The position numbers and the translations under genes were made by a program. A model generated the notes under the pieces. It did no database searches. It saw only the letters and a list, made by a program, of their open reading frames with translations, and was not told where the DNA came from. A stretch of 64,000 nt of DNA from Notospermus geniculatus. Taxonomy: Eukaryota > Nemertea > Pilidiophora > Heteronemertea > Lineidae. The DNA is taken from assembly GCA_002633025.1 (NCBI GenBank), contig NMRB01000379.1, positions 232,691 through 296,690 of the forward strand, written 5' to 3'. Positions 1 to 12,262 of the stretch are shown piece after piece (position 1 is the stretch's first letter; every line of letters begins with the position of its first letter).

Positions 1-810
1 AAAAGTTCACAAAAGTCGACATTTTCTGACATACTTTCCAAGACACTTCGACATTTAGCTAGATAAAGTTTTGTCGAATAGACTAATGTATTAGTGACTG
101 CTCAATGTAAAAAGGCATTTAGATAGTGATAACATGTACCCTCATGGCAAAAACTAAGTCGAAAAAGAAATCTCTTCGTAGTCTTACATTTTCCGGATGG
201 CGTCTTCGTGAACGTTGCCTCCAACGATGTTCTTTCACCAAGATATCCTGAATAATGCCAATATTTTGTTCTGCGCACACAGATATCCCGTTTTTTCTTC
301 AAGACCACATCTGATATACTCCCCTGCAATTCTCCTGTTAAACTAGCTTTCCTTTCTTTCACCAGTACATGTGTGTCATCTTTACAAAAGTCACATTTCT
401 TTATTATTACCCTGCTTTTGTACTCAACGATATCACCAGTACATAACCGACCCTATTTCCTGTGTTTTCGTCAGTAACTCAACTTTTCTGCTTAATCTTC
501 TTAGAGCTTGATTACAAACAGTTTTCAATATCATGCCTTGTAGTCCTTCCTTTACACATCCTCTCTACCAACCGTGGTTGTTCACACACATCCAAAAGGC
601 AATATCGCTGCCAACCGTAGCCTCGTCGTCGTAGAGGAAAATAGAGTACGTCAGAAATACTGCTGGTTTGTTCTTTCTCGTTTCCTTCTTGAGAATCTTC
701 GTTTCTTTCCCTACAGCATTGTTCTTCGTCACACAGAATACAAACAAATATATTTGTTTGTACTGACAAATATGTGTACCGAAGGAAAAATACAATTATT
801 TATACCATAT
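1..810. other. Unassigned non-coding DNA
   Basis: AT-rich sequence with short open frames on both strands. None has a recognisable domain, a conserved motif or composition unlike its surroundings. I see no RNA gene and no clear repeat. Confidence 0.4.
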
Positions 811-892
811 ACAGTGCAACCTCGCTATAACGAACTGCCTGGGATCCAAGGGTAAAGTTCGTTATAGCGAGGGGTTCGTTATAGCGAGGAAT
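811..892 (+). mobile_element. pogo/Tigger-like MITE end, fragment
   Basis: It begins CAGTGCAACCTCGCTATAAC directly after TATA. CAGT followed by an AACCTCG-type terminus next to TA is characteristic of pogo/Tigger terminal repeats. An inverted copy of the CCTCGCTATAACGAACT segment lies at 856-872, and a third partial copy in the same inverted orientation at 874-889. No transposase reading frame is present, so this is a non-autonomous remnant. Family assignment rests on the terminus alone. Confidence 0.5.
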
Positions 893-1571
893 CCAAAAAA
901 GGCGAGTCTGTATGGTCAATGGCAATGGTCCAAGGATGTACATTGACATGTGTGCACTGAAAACGCTGTCACTGCAATAAATGAAGGTTTTCATGTCTCA
1001 ATTTGTTATGATGTATTTTATCCTGCTCAGTTTTCAGCCTGAAATTCATCTCCAGTAAGTTCTCAATGTCTCAGATCACTTCACCAATCGATTCATTGCC
1101 AGATTCAGAGATTTTGTAAGGTTGTGAGGTGAAATACCATTTGTGATTCATCAGGGTATCCTAAAATTACCCGTCAACATATTTTTGTTGAAAGAATACT
1201 GTTGAAGTGCTGCCTATAGATGCTGATGTATAGGAAAGCTGATGTTACCTGAAGGCTTCTTCCAAGCGTCTCGTCTTTTTGCCATATGATCACCTTTAAC
1301 GGAGTATTGTTTGCAAAAATCTTTGATGCAGTTGCATTTCAAACAAAATGTACATTTTTGGCAAAAATATTATGGAGAGGAAACTCTTTCAAATATTGAA
1401 GTTGTTGTTGGACACTGGACAGTTCATATTATACTGAAGGGCTCCTTCAACCGCCCTATCTTTTGCAATGTACTCACCATCTACATGTACTTCTCTGGAA
1501 AAAAATGTTTGACCACCTCTGGTTGACTCACTCATTTTCCATTAAAATAGCTCCCACAAACTCTCCAATCG
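893..1571. other. Unassigned non-coding DNA
   Basis: I see no supported gene or repeat. A 71-codon open frame at 1,311-1,526 has no recognisable features. Confidence 0.35.
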
Positions 1572-1666
1572 TTTAACGAACTCAATAAATTTATCAGTAC
1601 ATATATGTACTGATAAATTTATTTATTAAACATATATGTACTGATAAATTTATTGAGTTCGTTAAA
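1572..1666. repeat. Perfect palindrome with 36-bp arms
   Basis: The arm at 1,572-1,607 (TTTAACGAACTCAATAAATT...) is an exact inverted match to 1,631-1,666. The 23-bp spacer itself repeats arm sequence (ACTGATAAATTTATT). It is AT-rich and would form a long hairpin. It looks like a foldback or MITE relic; no coding potential. Confidence 0.75.
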
Positions 1667-2589
1667 TTGCTCAAACTTCACCAAGACAATATCAAACATA
1701 GAAATTGATCTCCCATAATGAAGAAACAATGGAGCTGTTAGAAGGACCTTGTCAAAAGTTCTAACTAAAAGGAAGGACCTGAAGTGCATACCATTTACTG
1801 TGTACAGAGCTGTCTACTTCACATCGCTTCTAATCAGACCTAAATTCTTTGAGCAGCATACCATCATACGGACTTTATGCTTATAGTGGGCATCCTAGCT
1901 ACGATAGAGGGCAGCACACCGAAACTCGGTCCTATACAATGGACGGCTTTTGTGTGGGAAATTGATCAGGACCGAGTTGCCAGTTCATTTCAATAGATTT
2001 AACCACTGGTGACACCTATTGAGCCAGTGAGCTAGGGTCCTCATTACGACTGAAGTCCTGTTTTTACAAAGTAATAAGTATACTTGAATACAGTGTGGCA
2101 TACCAGGGTGAATAAACTTTTTGTGGAACCTATTTAATGGGAAATGAGATGAAACAACAGAGGTGTCTGATAATTTTTTCCAGAGCTGTACATGATGGGA
2201 TATTGCATGGCAACATTTCATTCAAATAACACGAGGGAAACTCTTAATTATCCCATTCTTCCCTTCAGCACCGCTTGCTCGTGTCCTTTTCACATCAGGA
2301 CCTCCAGTCAGTCACGGCTGGCATCTTCGAAAAAACCGTTGGCAATCTTACCATCAACGTTTGGCTTATTGTTCTGATGTGTCATTAATGATGTCATCCT
2401 TAGGCAGTAACCCACAACATTTTTCTACACTGTCGTTGTATTGTCTCCTTTCTTTCAAGCACCTTCTCCCGGCCCAAGGCACAAATAGTGTGGGGAATAT
2501 CATTCTATTGACTCTCGTCGTACTGGAATTTTCGAGGCCGACTATTACCTAACCAATACTTATATTCTCGTCGTATGTGCTCTAACTTA
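1667..2589. other. Unassigned non-coding DNA
   Basis: No supported gene. Short open frames occur on both strands without recognisable content. Confidence 0.35.
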
Positions 2590-2696
2590 GCGTTTTCGCA
2601 AAGCCCCCGAAACGCCAATCCCATTGTTCGATGCCATGAAGAGAGCAGCAACAATAGCATGGACGTTCGCGTCGGCGTTTCGGGGGCTTCGCGAAA
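2590..2696. mobile_element. GC-rich foldback element, copy I
   Basis: Inverted arms of the form GTTTTCGCAAAGCCCCCGAA and its complement enclose a loop carrying ATTGTTCGATGCCATGAAGA. It directly abuts copy II at 2,697. Related copies lie at 2,697, 2,975, 32,041 and 36,437. Open frames on both strands here (for example 2,624-3,118) are by-products of the GC-rich arms. Confidence 0.75.
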
Positions 2697-2828
2697 TAGG
2701 GAGTTTTCGCAAAGCCCCCGAAACGCCAACGCGAACGCCAAACCCATTGTTCGATGCCACGAAGAGAGCACCGAACAAAAGGATAGACGTTCGCGTTGGC
2801 GTTTCGGGGGCTTTGCGAAAACTCCCTA
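2697..2828. mobile_element. GC-rich foldback element, copy II
   Basis: The full element starts TAGGGAGTTTTCGCAAAG and ends CTTTGCGAAAACTCCCTA, with arms of about 40 bp running through CCCGAAACGCCAACGCGAAC. The loop contains ATTGTTCGATGCCACGAAG. It is the best-preserved copy and defines the TAGGGAG...CTCCCTA termini. No coding capacity. Confidence 0.8.
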
Positions 2829-2974
2829 TTATCTCTAACGTTCTCCAGGTTGGAACGCGTAGTGCAGTGCTCGGAATTCATATGTTCCTTGTCCTCTCTG
2901 AATCGGAATGGTTGGTGACAAAAGGCACTCCTCCACGTGAAATTCTTCGCGTTGGTGTTTGCTCAGTAGAGAGT

Positions 2975-3104
2975 CGAGAATTTTTGCAAAGCCCCGAAAC
3001 GCCAACGCGAACGTCTATCCTATTGTTCGGTGTTCTCGTCGTGCCATCGAACTATGGGTTGGGCGTTCGCGTTGGCGTTTCGGGAGCTTTGCGAAAACTC
3101 CCTA
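2975..3104. mobile_element. GC-rich foldback element, copy III
   Basis: Same arms and loop as copy II. The left end is degraded (GAGAATTTTTGCAAAG) and the right end is intact (GCGAAAACTCCCTA). A loose partial arm (TTCGCGTTGGTGTTTG) precedes it at about 2,945. Confidence 0.7.
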
Positions 3105-4190
3105 CTGAGAGTTACTAGTACTTGTATATCGTGTTCCCGCGGGTTACGAAATATCAAGGTTATGAAGAATACAGAATTCCATTATACAGCGAACATTCTT
3201 AATCTCCAACATCGTATTTTTTTCACCGGTAACTGAATTCGCCTCGAGTACTGCATGCAGATCTCGTGAATGCTTATCTCGGTATTTTTGCAATTAATGC
3301 AGAAGAAACTCATTGAAATTTCGAGGTGTGGAATGCGTAATTGGTTTTGAAGGAAACTGTTTATGGGGCGTGTACAATTAACTGTTTACGATGGGGGAAG
3401 AAACGCTGCGATGAAATCTATTACAAAACGTGTGGAAACTCGGTTATCATCTGCGAAATTTTTCTCTCTACAAGGTTTTATTTTGAGGAGTTGAAGTGCT
3501 TTTTGGAGAATATGAATGTATTGTCTTTCTTACTCTTCGACGATTCAGCTGAATGTGTCTCAATCATTCATCTACGGTGGCCCGTGATGGATCGATTTCG
3601 ATATATACCAATTCATCAATCAACTTATAGTTATCATTTCTATAGTTTCGCCAGTCCTGCAAGTGGCATATCGCGTGTGCAAGTTAAAACCATGGATGCA
3701 CATACAGTGAATGTATTCATGCGGTATATTGAAGGAATAATGCATTGTTTTGGCGACTGTTTAGCCAGTTCTTTGTCAAAAACACATACATGTACGTGTA
3801 CATCTACATGACAGAAGTAGAAATACAGGAAGTGAAATAATATCCATGAACATGTACGTGGTTGGTGCCCAGTGATATACACCTACATTACCGACAGAAC
3901 CTTTCTAACACTTCACCGCTGGTTGCCTGTGCAGGCAATTTTTGTGGCGAGTTGCCTCTCTAGGATAAGGCAACGTTCAACGTGTGTTGGGGATGGGTAA
4001 CAGGCCAATTCCGTGTTATAGGCTTAGGTTTAAGAACTTTCCTTGTAACCTTCCACGAATGAATGAAAACAAAAATTCATAAGCTCGCTTTTGAACTTTT
4101 TCATGAAGAATGCTCTAAAACTTGAACATTTGGAGAATGTCGTCCGATCAAGCCTTTGCTGAACACTATTTTTAAAGATTTTTCTCACTA
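3105..4190. other. Unassigned DNA with a 156-codon open frame
   Basis: The open frame at 3,341-3,811 (+) is cysteine-rich but has no recognisable domain, signal peptide or repeat structure, and it runs into a TACATGTACGTGTACATCTA simple-sequence tract at its 3' end. I do not call it a gene. Confidence 0.3.
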
Positions 4191-4312
4191 AAGAGGCGCT
4201 GCTACAGCTTGTGATAAATGTAGTTTCCTTGCGTGAGTTGGCTCTTTATGGGCAACTTATTCATAGAAAACTGTCAGCAATCGTTTGTGTTGCTGGTCTG
4301 AGCGGAACATTA
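4191..4312. mobile_element. Truncated MITE (GGCGCTGCTCCACGTG family)
   Basis: It starts GAGGCGCTGCTAC, continues to GAGTTGGCTCTTTATGGGCA and ends near TTGCTGGTCTGAGCG. The interior matches the unit tandemly repeated at 12,000-13,640 and elements at 17,608, 26,852 and 27,858. The right end is missing. Confidence 0.55.
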
Positions 4313-4351
4313 CGCCTTCAAATTTTGAACAAACAAACGATGGTAAATTGC

Positions 4352-4507
4352 TAGTATGGAGGTTTAGAAATCAAACGGTAAACGTAAACTTTACGACAAC
4401 GTTACTTTTCATACTACACCTTAACCAGATTTTATATTGCATTTTCGATACAAAAATAACGTTGTCGTTAACGTTTACGTTTTATCGTTTGATTTCTAAA
4501 CCTCCCT
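4352..4507. mobile_element. Foldback element with TAGGGAGG-type ends
   Basis: The left arm AGTATGGAGGTTTAGAAATC pairs with the right arm GATTTCTAAACCTCCCTA, and arms continue inward through AAACGGTAAACGTAAA. A right arm of the same family survives beside the ambiguous base at 10,993. The ends resemble those of the unrelated hairpins at 2,697 and 53,425. Confidence 0.75.
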
Positions 4508-4626
4508 ATTGTGCAATGAGAACCAGTTCTCGCACTTCTAGAAAATTCTTTCCTGGAGCAACGCCTTTCTTGCAATTAAACCGGTTTGATTCTCGACAAC
4601 GGTTACACGCAGTATATTACTTTTGC

Positions 4627-5150
4627 CGTGTTCACACTGGGGGTTAGCCTTAATCCGCATTAAGCGTTCACACTGAATCCGAAATAACGAGTTCGGTTCT
4701 TTGATGCGAATTGAATTCGGAATAACAAATCCGCATCAGTTAATTGAGTTTGTGACAAGGTGACGTCACGCCATCCGAATTAACCCCTAGTATGAACGCA
4801 GCGCTTTTAATTCGATACAACGAAATCGAATTCCGGAGACCGATATACGGAATTCGAATAGAATTCGCATTCAGTGAGAACGTAGCTATTATACCGATTT
4901 AACCAAACCGGTATTTGAATCGGTTTCGATTCGCATTAGCCAAATCGAAATAGTTACATGTATGTACTGCACAGTATACATTCAACATGTTCAATGTAGG
5001 CCTAACGTCATGACGTAGTTTATTTCGGGTTGAGTGTGACGCGTTTTGTTTCGAATCGAAATCGGTTGTAGTGTGACCCGACCCGGCGTAACCAAATCGA
5101 TTTCCGTATTTCGATACGGAAACCGATTTCGATTCGCAATAGGTAACGCA
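4627..5150. repeat. Composite degenerate inverted repeats
   Basis: GTTCACACTGGGGGTTAGCC at about 4,630 is mirrored by a degenerate complement ending near 4,802. Several further imperfect inverted stretches built from AATCGAAATCGGTTTCGATT-like words follow to about 5,150. This looks like clustered old MITEs. Boundaries are approximate. Confidence 0.45.
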
Positions 5151-6890
5151 GCATTTGTCGAAGTATTCGTTGCTTGTTACCGTTTGCAGCCCACGCAGAC
5201 TTTTATGGCCATCGAGAAACTAGCCTGTAAAGACAACGAAAGTGCCGAAGTGTGCTTCTGGCTTGGTATCACGATTTCTGTACACACAGTATCGGCCACT
5301 ACACTTCGACACTTCCATCAACTGAAAGGAATAAACACGGTTCAATATACCAATTCAGTTGTTTGCTCTACTCCTGGTTTATTACCTGTCAGGAGAATGC
5401 CTAAGGACGGATCAGCAGCCGTTTTCCTGTCAGTTGCAGTAAATTGGTTGTCTACGATTTGGGCGGCTCTAGTTGTGTAGATTGTAAAAGGAACATTGGG
5501 GATCACTAGATTCTCGTACACCGTATTGGGAAGATGCATCTTCATTCATGGTTGTGGATGATGTGAGACAGATAAATACTGATAGAAAAATCCTCATTGC
5601 TGTTGATATCAATTTGACCAAAACAATTCGTTCGTCAATAGGTTACCTTGGCAAACGGACAGAACTTTCTACTTAGGACAATATCATGCATGCGATTCTT
5701 CGTTAATAATTTTGTCGAGTTAAAGGAGCCAGGTGTGAAGGGAAAGAATGTCCTAGGAAAAACTGTCCGGGGAACAAAAGATCCTATTGTTACATTCTAA
5801 TCTCTGACAATTGGTTTCTATACGCATGCCGCTTATTCCGTCATTCAACAATAGAAGTGGACACTTTTTACAGGGGGACACTTTTTACTGCTACACCTGT
5901 ATTGCCACTTTTTCTCGACGGCCGGCGCCACCATCGCAGTGCGCGCCACTCTCCTACCCCAGGGACTACTCAATACGTTGTCGGCGAACGATCCCGATGT
6001 ACTACGTACATTTTGTAATGTTTTTGTGTAGTTCGTATTGCTGTCGCTAGGTGGCTTCCTCTACATCGGCAGTCAAAATACCGGTGAGAGATCGCATAAC
6101 GTGCTTCTTTAAGTTTGAGGAGATTTCTGTGTCGCTTTAAGGATTGGCCTCGTGAGGCACGGACAATTATGTTCGTAATATCGTGTAAATGTTGGGCAAC
6201 GAGGATGAAAATTCTGTGACAAATCGTTCGTCGTTGACCACACAAGTTCAATGCCAAGCGGCAAGCGTGCGGGATCCGAGTCCACGCCATTCTTCGACAC
6301 GTCTTCTAAACCTGCTACCGAAAGAATCTGCTCCCTGCTTTTGCTTCGCCGCACTCCGTTCACACACGAATGAGCACAGTGCACTGACCAGGGCAAGTCT
6401 CCGATATCAGGGGTCTATCGATCCTCGGCCACCTTTCATGCGGCGTAGGATTTCGATTACTCTCCTTTATTTTTGGTCCTATTGAACTTCATTCGATGAA
6501 CCGCGGGTCAAACTACTGCTTCTTCAGCCGGAAGAGTTGTCTGGTTCGCGAAGATATGATTGTCCGAGAATTTCGATCAAATTTGCCTCCTGAATAGAAG
6601 GGATATGTTGATACCCGCGAGGATTTTGATTCGTAAGAATTCCTACCCTTTGGTATTCCATTGTTCTGAGGTTGCACCGAAACGATCGTTCGAGGAAACA
6701 GGATCTTCTTCCATTCTTCGTCTTCTTGGTATTCAACTTTTCACCCAGTCTAACGGGTAAGTCATACTTCCCGCCGACCTGTAAGCGATACTGAAAATGC
6801 TTTATTTTTAACCAGCGCGCTGAGAAACCACTTTCTGTTCCGCATTCTGCTCGGCGAGGAAGTATGAATTGGCCTCAATAGACCTTTTCA
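5151..6890. other. Unassigned non-coding DNA
   Basis: Open frames up to about 106 codons occur on both strands and overlap one another. None shows a domain or motif I recognise. Confidence 0.3.
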
Positions 6891-7133
6891 AACAAAGATG
6901 GTGGCCTACCAGTTCTCCCACATGACGTCGTGGCCATTCATATGTCCAAGCATGATATAACACTACCAAACGCTCCTCTCAGACAATTATTTTACCTAAA
7001 CTTTTGTGCCCATAGCCCGCTTGATCAGCCTTTAGCGTACCAGTGACATTGAATAGTACATGTATTAAGCTTCTGACGTCATATGGTGAGAATTGTTTGA
7101 CCGCCATCTTTGTTGGAAAGGTCAACAGGGATG
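6891..7133. mobile_element. MITE with GACCTTTCCAACAAAGATGG ends, copy 1
   Basis: The left end GACCTTTTCAAACAAAGATG and right end CATCTTTGTTGGAAAGGTC are inverted copies. Interior CTCTCAGACAATTATTTTAC reappears in reverse orientation inside 21,130-21,389, so these are two copies of one non-autonomous element. Confidence 0.75.
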
Positions 7134-10100
7134 CTTGACTGTCAACCTTTGTTTACATGACATAACTCATGCACAACATACGTATCCGTATAATTTACAA
7201 GATCAGATCGAAACGCCACTATTAAATCATCCCTGCAGATGGCAATCATTCTGTCCTGCTATTTTGCGTGTATAAGGATGGTCATTAACATCCCATGTTC
7301 TCTTCGGATTCGAACAAAAAGGTTATGCCTCAGAAAAGGCCTACTCGATTTTGAGAAATGGATTTGAAATGTTTCTCACAGTATAGTGTTTAGACACCGT
7401 GGAATTACATGTATAGGCCTTGGTGTCCACTTCGGGCCATTCGGGAGTTTTATGAGAAGTGGTTTGTGTTTCCTAATGGCAAATGACTGTTAGAGACTAT
7501 TTTTCTGCAAGAGTTTATTCTCCTGAGGAGACCTGGATTATTTCTGCGCGGATGCTTAATGAAAAAAAAGCAGATTTTCTGCTTTCTTTTTCAGGTTGGT
7601 AGTTGGTAGCTCGCGAGGAATAGAGGCTCACAGACTAATCTCTCGGGGAAGGTAAGTGTTATTACAGCTTTCTACATATCCTCAATCACTTTAAGATAAA
7701 ACGGACATAAACTAGTTTCTCCTTGCTTGCAAAAGGCTCCTTTTTAATGTGTGATCGATGTATTTTAATTATAACCAATGAGGCTTCAAATCCGTTTACG
7801 TTTGATGAAAAAATGAGATCTCGTTTCGCTACGAACAGACCATATCCATCTATTACATCTCCATCCTCAGGATCGAGTTGTTTTTCACAAAGATTCGATT
7901 AGACCATGACGTTAAACTTTTTTTCTTCTCATACTCTTACGATGTTTGTTTATTGATACTTTGAATGGAAATATTGTTGATAAGAAGAAAAAATGTTTGT
8001 TTCCAAAACATATCACCGCCACCATATTTTTGACTTCCTAATGCCGATAAAACCAGGATTTTTAAAGAAGTTAATTACTATGTCAGTTTGTATGTCAGCT
8101 ATCAGGAAATTTACACCAGTTTTGAGAGAAACTTTGCATGTTCTTTCTCAACCATGTATAAATATTTTGAACATGTCTTCTGGCAGATTCAGTTTTTATC
8201 AACAAATGAACTTGTTTTTTCCTGCAGAGGAATGAAAGATTACAGGTGGCTTGAGATTTCTTAGTGGTAAGGGTTGAGCCTCAGTCAGTGGCTAAGCCAT
8301 AGAGCAAAACTTGACTTAGAAAGTACATCCTGACAGTATTCGATTCGGTAAAGTGGCGTTATCACGGTATCAGACTCACCGAAGAAAAAATCTAGTTCAT
8401 AGAACATGTGGCTAAAGCCTGCGAGTAGGTTTTGAGCTCCAAATGATAAAATAAAGATCTCACTCAGCGGCTTAGTGCTGTATCACAGGAGAGAAGCTGC
8501 TAATAACCGTATCATTACCTTCGGGGTTCTACATGCACTTACCTTTCTTCCGAGGTAAAGTTGGCAACTTTGCCAGTTTATACAACTGAAATTAATTCAG
8601 TTACACGAGCAAGTACAGTACCACCTTGTGCAGTAAGCCGTTTTTGCATCACAGACGATTGTAGCAAAAGAGATGTAGTCTTCAAGACGTGGAAACCATT
8701 TTTTATGCAAAAGCTTTTTTTGACAATTCGTCTATTGCAACACACTAGCAAGATACTAGTAATGCTAAGAGAAAAATGTCAGATTTTGAGAAAATCCCGC
8801 CGAAATGCCAATGGCTGCAAGCAAAGCTTATTGACATTAGACGATCTCGTCTGGTTTTCTATTCTTTACGTAAAAAAGACGGTTATACGACATCCTTTGA
8901 GCTTGTGATTTCTAATGAGTGAACATCTTCAAATGTCAAAAGTACATGTACAAAGTACATGTCAGATAAACCCAATTTCATGTTCTTCCGGGGCTTTCGT
9001 AGAGGTACATGTACATGTACTGCTGTAGATATGGTGGTCAATACTGAGGTCGTAGGTTCGAATATGTGGTGAAATCCTATCCGGGGTGAAACAACTTTAC
9101 TGGCGCCTGATTTCTTGAGATTCTCCATTTAGTTCGGATTTAGTTAGCGTTTGTAACGGAGCGATTTGTTAAATTCTCGAGTATCGCTAAACCGAACGCT
9201 AACGTTAATGACGTCACACTGTGGTGGAAGCGTTTCAATGGCTTGTGCCGTCAATAAAAAAATCTGTGAAAACCGAAAACCGCACAATTTTTCTTCAATC
9301 TACTTTTATCTAACAGACGTTAGTCTCCAAAACACGAGAAAAATTTCTACAAAACGATACCGTCCCCAAAATAAAATGGCCGTGTCCTCATTCATATCAC
9401 TTTCCCATCCTTAATTCACTTAATGACGGACTGACTTTAGCGGCAGCTGGAACAATACAGACCAAATTCGATAATACCTTTCCTCGGGGAAATCAGAGAG
9501 ATTGCACGCTGGCATTTGCTATTTTCTTTGGAGGAAAAAACTGAGAGCTACAAAGAATGATACTGGACTGATGCATCGCGCTTACACATCACGGGTGTTA
9601 CTTGTGTGGGGCAGGTCACACTCGGTGCATTTGTCCATGCATGTACATGTAACTGTGTACATACATGTAATGTACTCTGTATCCCTGTCTTCCCGAATGC
9701 AACAGTGGTCTATTGGTAGGACTGAAAAGAAACATACTTTTAATTGGGTGAACTCAAGCCGATGAAAATCATAGCGCCAGTGATTAGCGCTGTATTGTTC
9801 ACCATTAGCTAGGCTGTTGTGTTAGTGTACTAATTGCACACGGTTTAGTTTGGCTGTAGCTGTACGAAAATGCATTACGTTCACTTTCGGGGTGGAGTTC
9901 CTCCGTGCTGTACCTTATGTTGTTTGGTCATTGTTTTTATCAACAAATCTCAAGTGCTTCACATTTACCTCAGTCTCCCCCAGAAACATTCCTGGGGCAG
10001 GAGCAGTTCATTTAGTTGAGAGTACAAGGGGTGACTGGAGAATCGAACCTACGCCCTCCGGGACAAAAATCCGACCCTCAATCTCTACACCTCTCAAACA

Positions 10101-10143
10101 ACAAGTCATTCTTTTAATCAGATGAAGGTGGATTGTACCCGTC
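7134..10143. other. Unassigned DNA with TACATGTA clusters
   Basis: No supported gene. Clusters of ACATGTAC/TACATGTA words occur around 8,940-9,020 and 9,640-9,670. A weak B-box-like GTAGGTTCGAAT lies near 9,050 and another in antisense near 10,040; neither has a convincing tRNA fold. Open frames to about 115 codons are unrecognisable. Confidence 0.3.
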
Positions 10144-10189
10144 TGTAGTGAGGGTAAAAATACATATATGTATTTTTACCCTCGCTACA
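10144..10189. repeat. Short perfect palindrome
   Basis: TGTAGTGAGGGTAAAAATAC and its near-exact complement meet at the centre (about 10,166) with no spacer. It could form a cruciform. Function unknown. Confidence 0.65.
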
Positions 10190-10992
10190 AAAATTTAAAA
10201 AATATCTACATGTAGACATTTTTTTATTTTTGTTGTTCGACGACATGATATAAAGCTAGTCAAAGTTACGATCATTTTTGATACCGCGTTGACTGTTCGT
10301 CTGTGAAAGCGCCGAGCTGTCTCAGGAATTGCAAAAATTCTGGAGAAACATTTCCGTACGAAAAGAAAATTTTTTTTTGTTGGCATGTAACCGTGTATTA
10401 TTAATAAAAGGACGATTACAGGGCAAATGTCATCGGCAATATCGGAAAATCCGACGCAGCAGGTGAAATTACCTTTCATTTATTTCAAATTTCGGCATTC
10501 CTTTCCAGTTAAGCAAATGTTTAATATCCCGATTCCTTGCTAATTAAGGACTAACCCAATAGCTTGTCTTTAATTTGATCAGTTCCGACATGTCGGCACG
10601 ATTCTCTGGGAGGTATAATGACGATATTATAACGGGTATAGGATGTATGGGTCTGCGGTCTGGCGGCAGGAGCGAGTCGGAATGTGAATGAAGGAGCTTT
10701 TGTGCTCAGTTGCTTGAGGTCCATCGCATATGAAACATCATTCAGGGTATTGGAAGCTGATTCGCTTTGATGTGATCTGGAAACGAGTTCATCTTGTCTG
10801 ACGATAGGCGAACACTGTCGGCACGTTCGAATCATTTCTAGGGGTGCTGATAAGACAACGTGAGGTCTGGCATCGATTGCCACCTTAGGGCCTACTAGGT
10901 ATCTTGCAGCTAACCGACGGAACGGACGTAACGGACGAAACGGTGACTTATAATAAATTACCCGCCCCTTTTCCACACGATTGGCTGTCCAG
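10190..10992. other. Unassigned DNA with a 141-codon open frame
   Basis: The minus-strand frame at 10,551-10,976 is arginine- and serine-rich with no recognisable domain. I see no splice or promoter evidence for it. Confidence 0.3.
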
Positions 10993-11018
10993 NTCGTTTG
11001 ATTTCTAAACCTTCCTAG
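10993..11018. mobile_element. Half hairpin beside an ambiguous base
   Basis: The single N at 10,993 is followed at once by TCGTTTGATTTCTAAACCTT and CCTAG, the right arm of the foldback element at 4,352-4,507. The left arm and loop are absent from the sequence before the N. Confidence 0.6.
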
Positions 11019-11121
11019 AGTAAAGATTCGGCCGGACGAGAGGAGGGCGAATAGAAGCTATATGGCGATGACATGGTGGTATGTGGGAATTTACGGTCTG
11101 TGATGCGATGTGGACTCATGC

Positions 11122-11272
11122 CTAAAGCTACGTTTAGCTGACACGCGGAATGCGGATTGCGGAACGCGGAAGCGGAAAATGCAATGCATTTTCGTATACA
11201 ACATATCGTTCCGCCGGGGATTCCGCATCCCTATACCGCATTCCGGATGTCTGGTAACCGCAGCTTAAGTCT
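11122..11272. repeat. Imperfect inverted repeat around GCGGAATGCGG
   Basis: CTAAAGCTACGTTTAGCTGA...CGCGGAATGCGG is mirrored by CCGCATTCCGGATGTCTGGT...GCAGCTTAAG. The centre carries the palindromic AATGCAATGCATTTTCG. A degenerate MITE-like structure. Confidence 0.5.
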
Positions 11273-11981
11273 TGCAACCAAAGCGGGAAACAGGTTCACT
11301 TATGTATGACCGCCAGACATGCCAGACTGCCGCCGCATCTCTCAACTGAAATCTCTTTCTTATCAGCCCCTTCGATCTCCGAGCGATGAAATCGGTCCGG
11401 ACATTTTTTTTCTCTCGAATAGTCATATTCTTGGTCTTTCGTTACCATCTCTCTGGCCGTCTTCTCAATATTCACCTAATAACATAATCTTATTTCCTCT
11501 AGTATTCTCTCCAAGACAATCGCATTTTTCTCAATAAGCATAACAGAATCGTATTGAAGAATATTGACGAAAAGAATTCCATTCGGGAAACCTTAGCGGG
11601 TTATAATACCTGGGATTCATTACGTGTTCCAGATCGCCTTGATAACCCGACGCCTGATCACTCATCGCTCGACGTACACAGGGATGGTTTACGGTAAAAC
11701 AAGCGCATGACTGGAGTATTACGAAAAGAAATGCACAACAGTAATATTCTTGTTCAGCTGGATGATGAGATCTCGTATCTCGGTTTCTTCTACCTGTTGC
11801 GGAATGCGATCTTGGCTATCAGTTATGACGATATCGTAAAGTACAAATGTATTAAAGAAAGAAACTCTGGTTGGGGATGAATAGTTGTTGAAATTACTGA
11901 TCGGCTGAGACAGTCTTCTCTGGGAGTTCTGTAAAGCTTAGCTCAGTTTGGTTCAGCTGGGAACTTTCACAAAGCCTCCTT
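11273..11981. other. Unassigned non-coding DNA
   Basis: No supported gene or repeat. Confidence 0.3.
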
Positions 11982-12005
11982 GAAGGTGCACTCCGTTTGA
12001 GAGTT

Positions 12006-12262
12006 TTCTCCACAGGTTGGCTGTCTATGGGCAACTGTCGTGGAAAACAATGGTCAGTCGTTAGTGTCGTTGGTCTTAGCGGATGGCGAGAATTTCCTCG
12101 TACGAGTTGGCTCTCTATCGGAAACTCCGCCGTAGAAAACAATGGTCAGTCGTTGGTGTCGTTGGTCTAAGCGAATGGCGAGAGTTTTCCAGTCCGAGTT
12201 GGCTCTCTATGGGCAACTCAGCGTGGGAAACAATGGTCAGTCGTTTAGTGTCGTTTGTCTTA
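12006..12262 (+). repeat. ~92-bp tandem repeat, left part of array
   Basis: Successive units carry GTTGGCTCTCTATGGGCAAC, AACAATGGTCAGTCGTT and TTAGCGAATGGCGAGA. The third unit breaks off at GTCTTA, where the nested element starts, and resumes at 13,486. Confidence 0.75.

Noticed and set aside
2624-3118. 164-codon open frame and overlapping frames on both strands
   Set aside because: Made of three tandem foldback elements; both strands are open because of the GC-rich arms.
3341-3811. 156-codon plus-strand open frame
   Set aside because: No domain, motif or signal peptide; the 3' end runs through a TACATGTACGTGTACAT simple tract; an opposite-strand frame overlaps it.
10013-10105. Antisense tRNA-like SINE (GGTTCGATTCTCC on the minus strand)
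   Set aside because: A B-box-like word alone without a convincing A box or second copy in the window.
10551-10976. 141-codon minus-strand open frame
   Set aside because: Arginine/serine-rich chance frame with no recognisable family or supporting signals.
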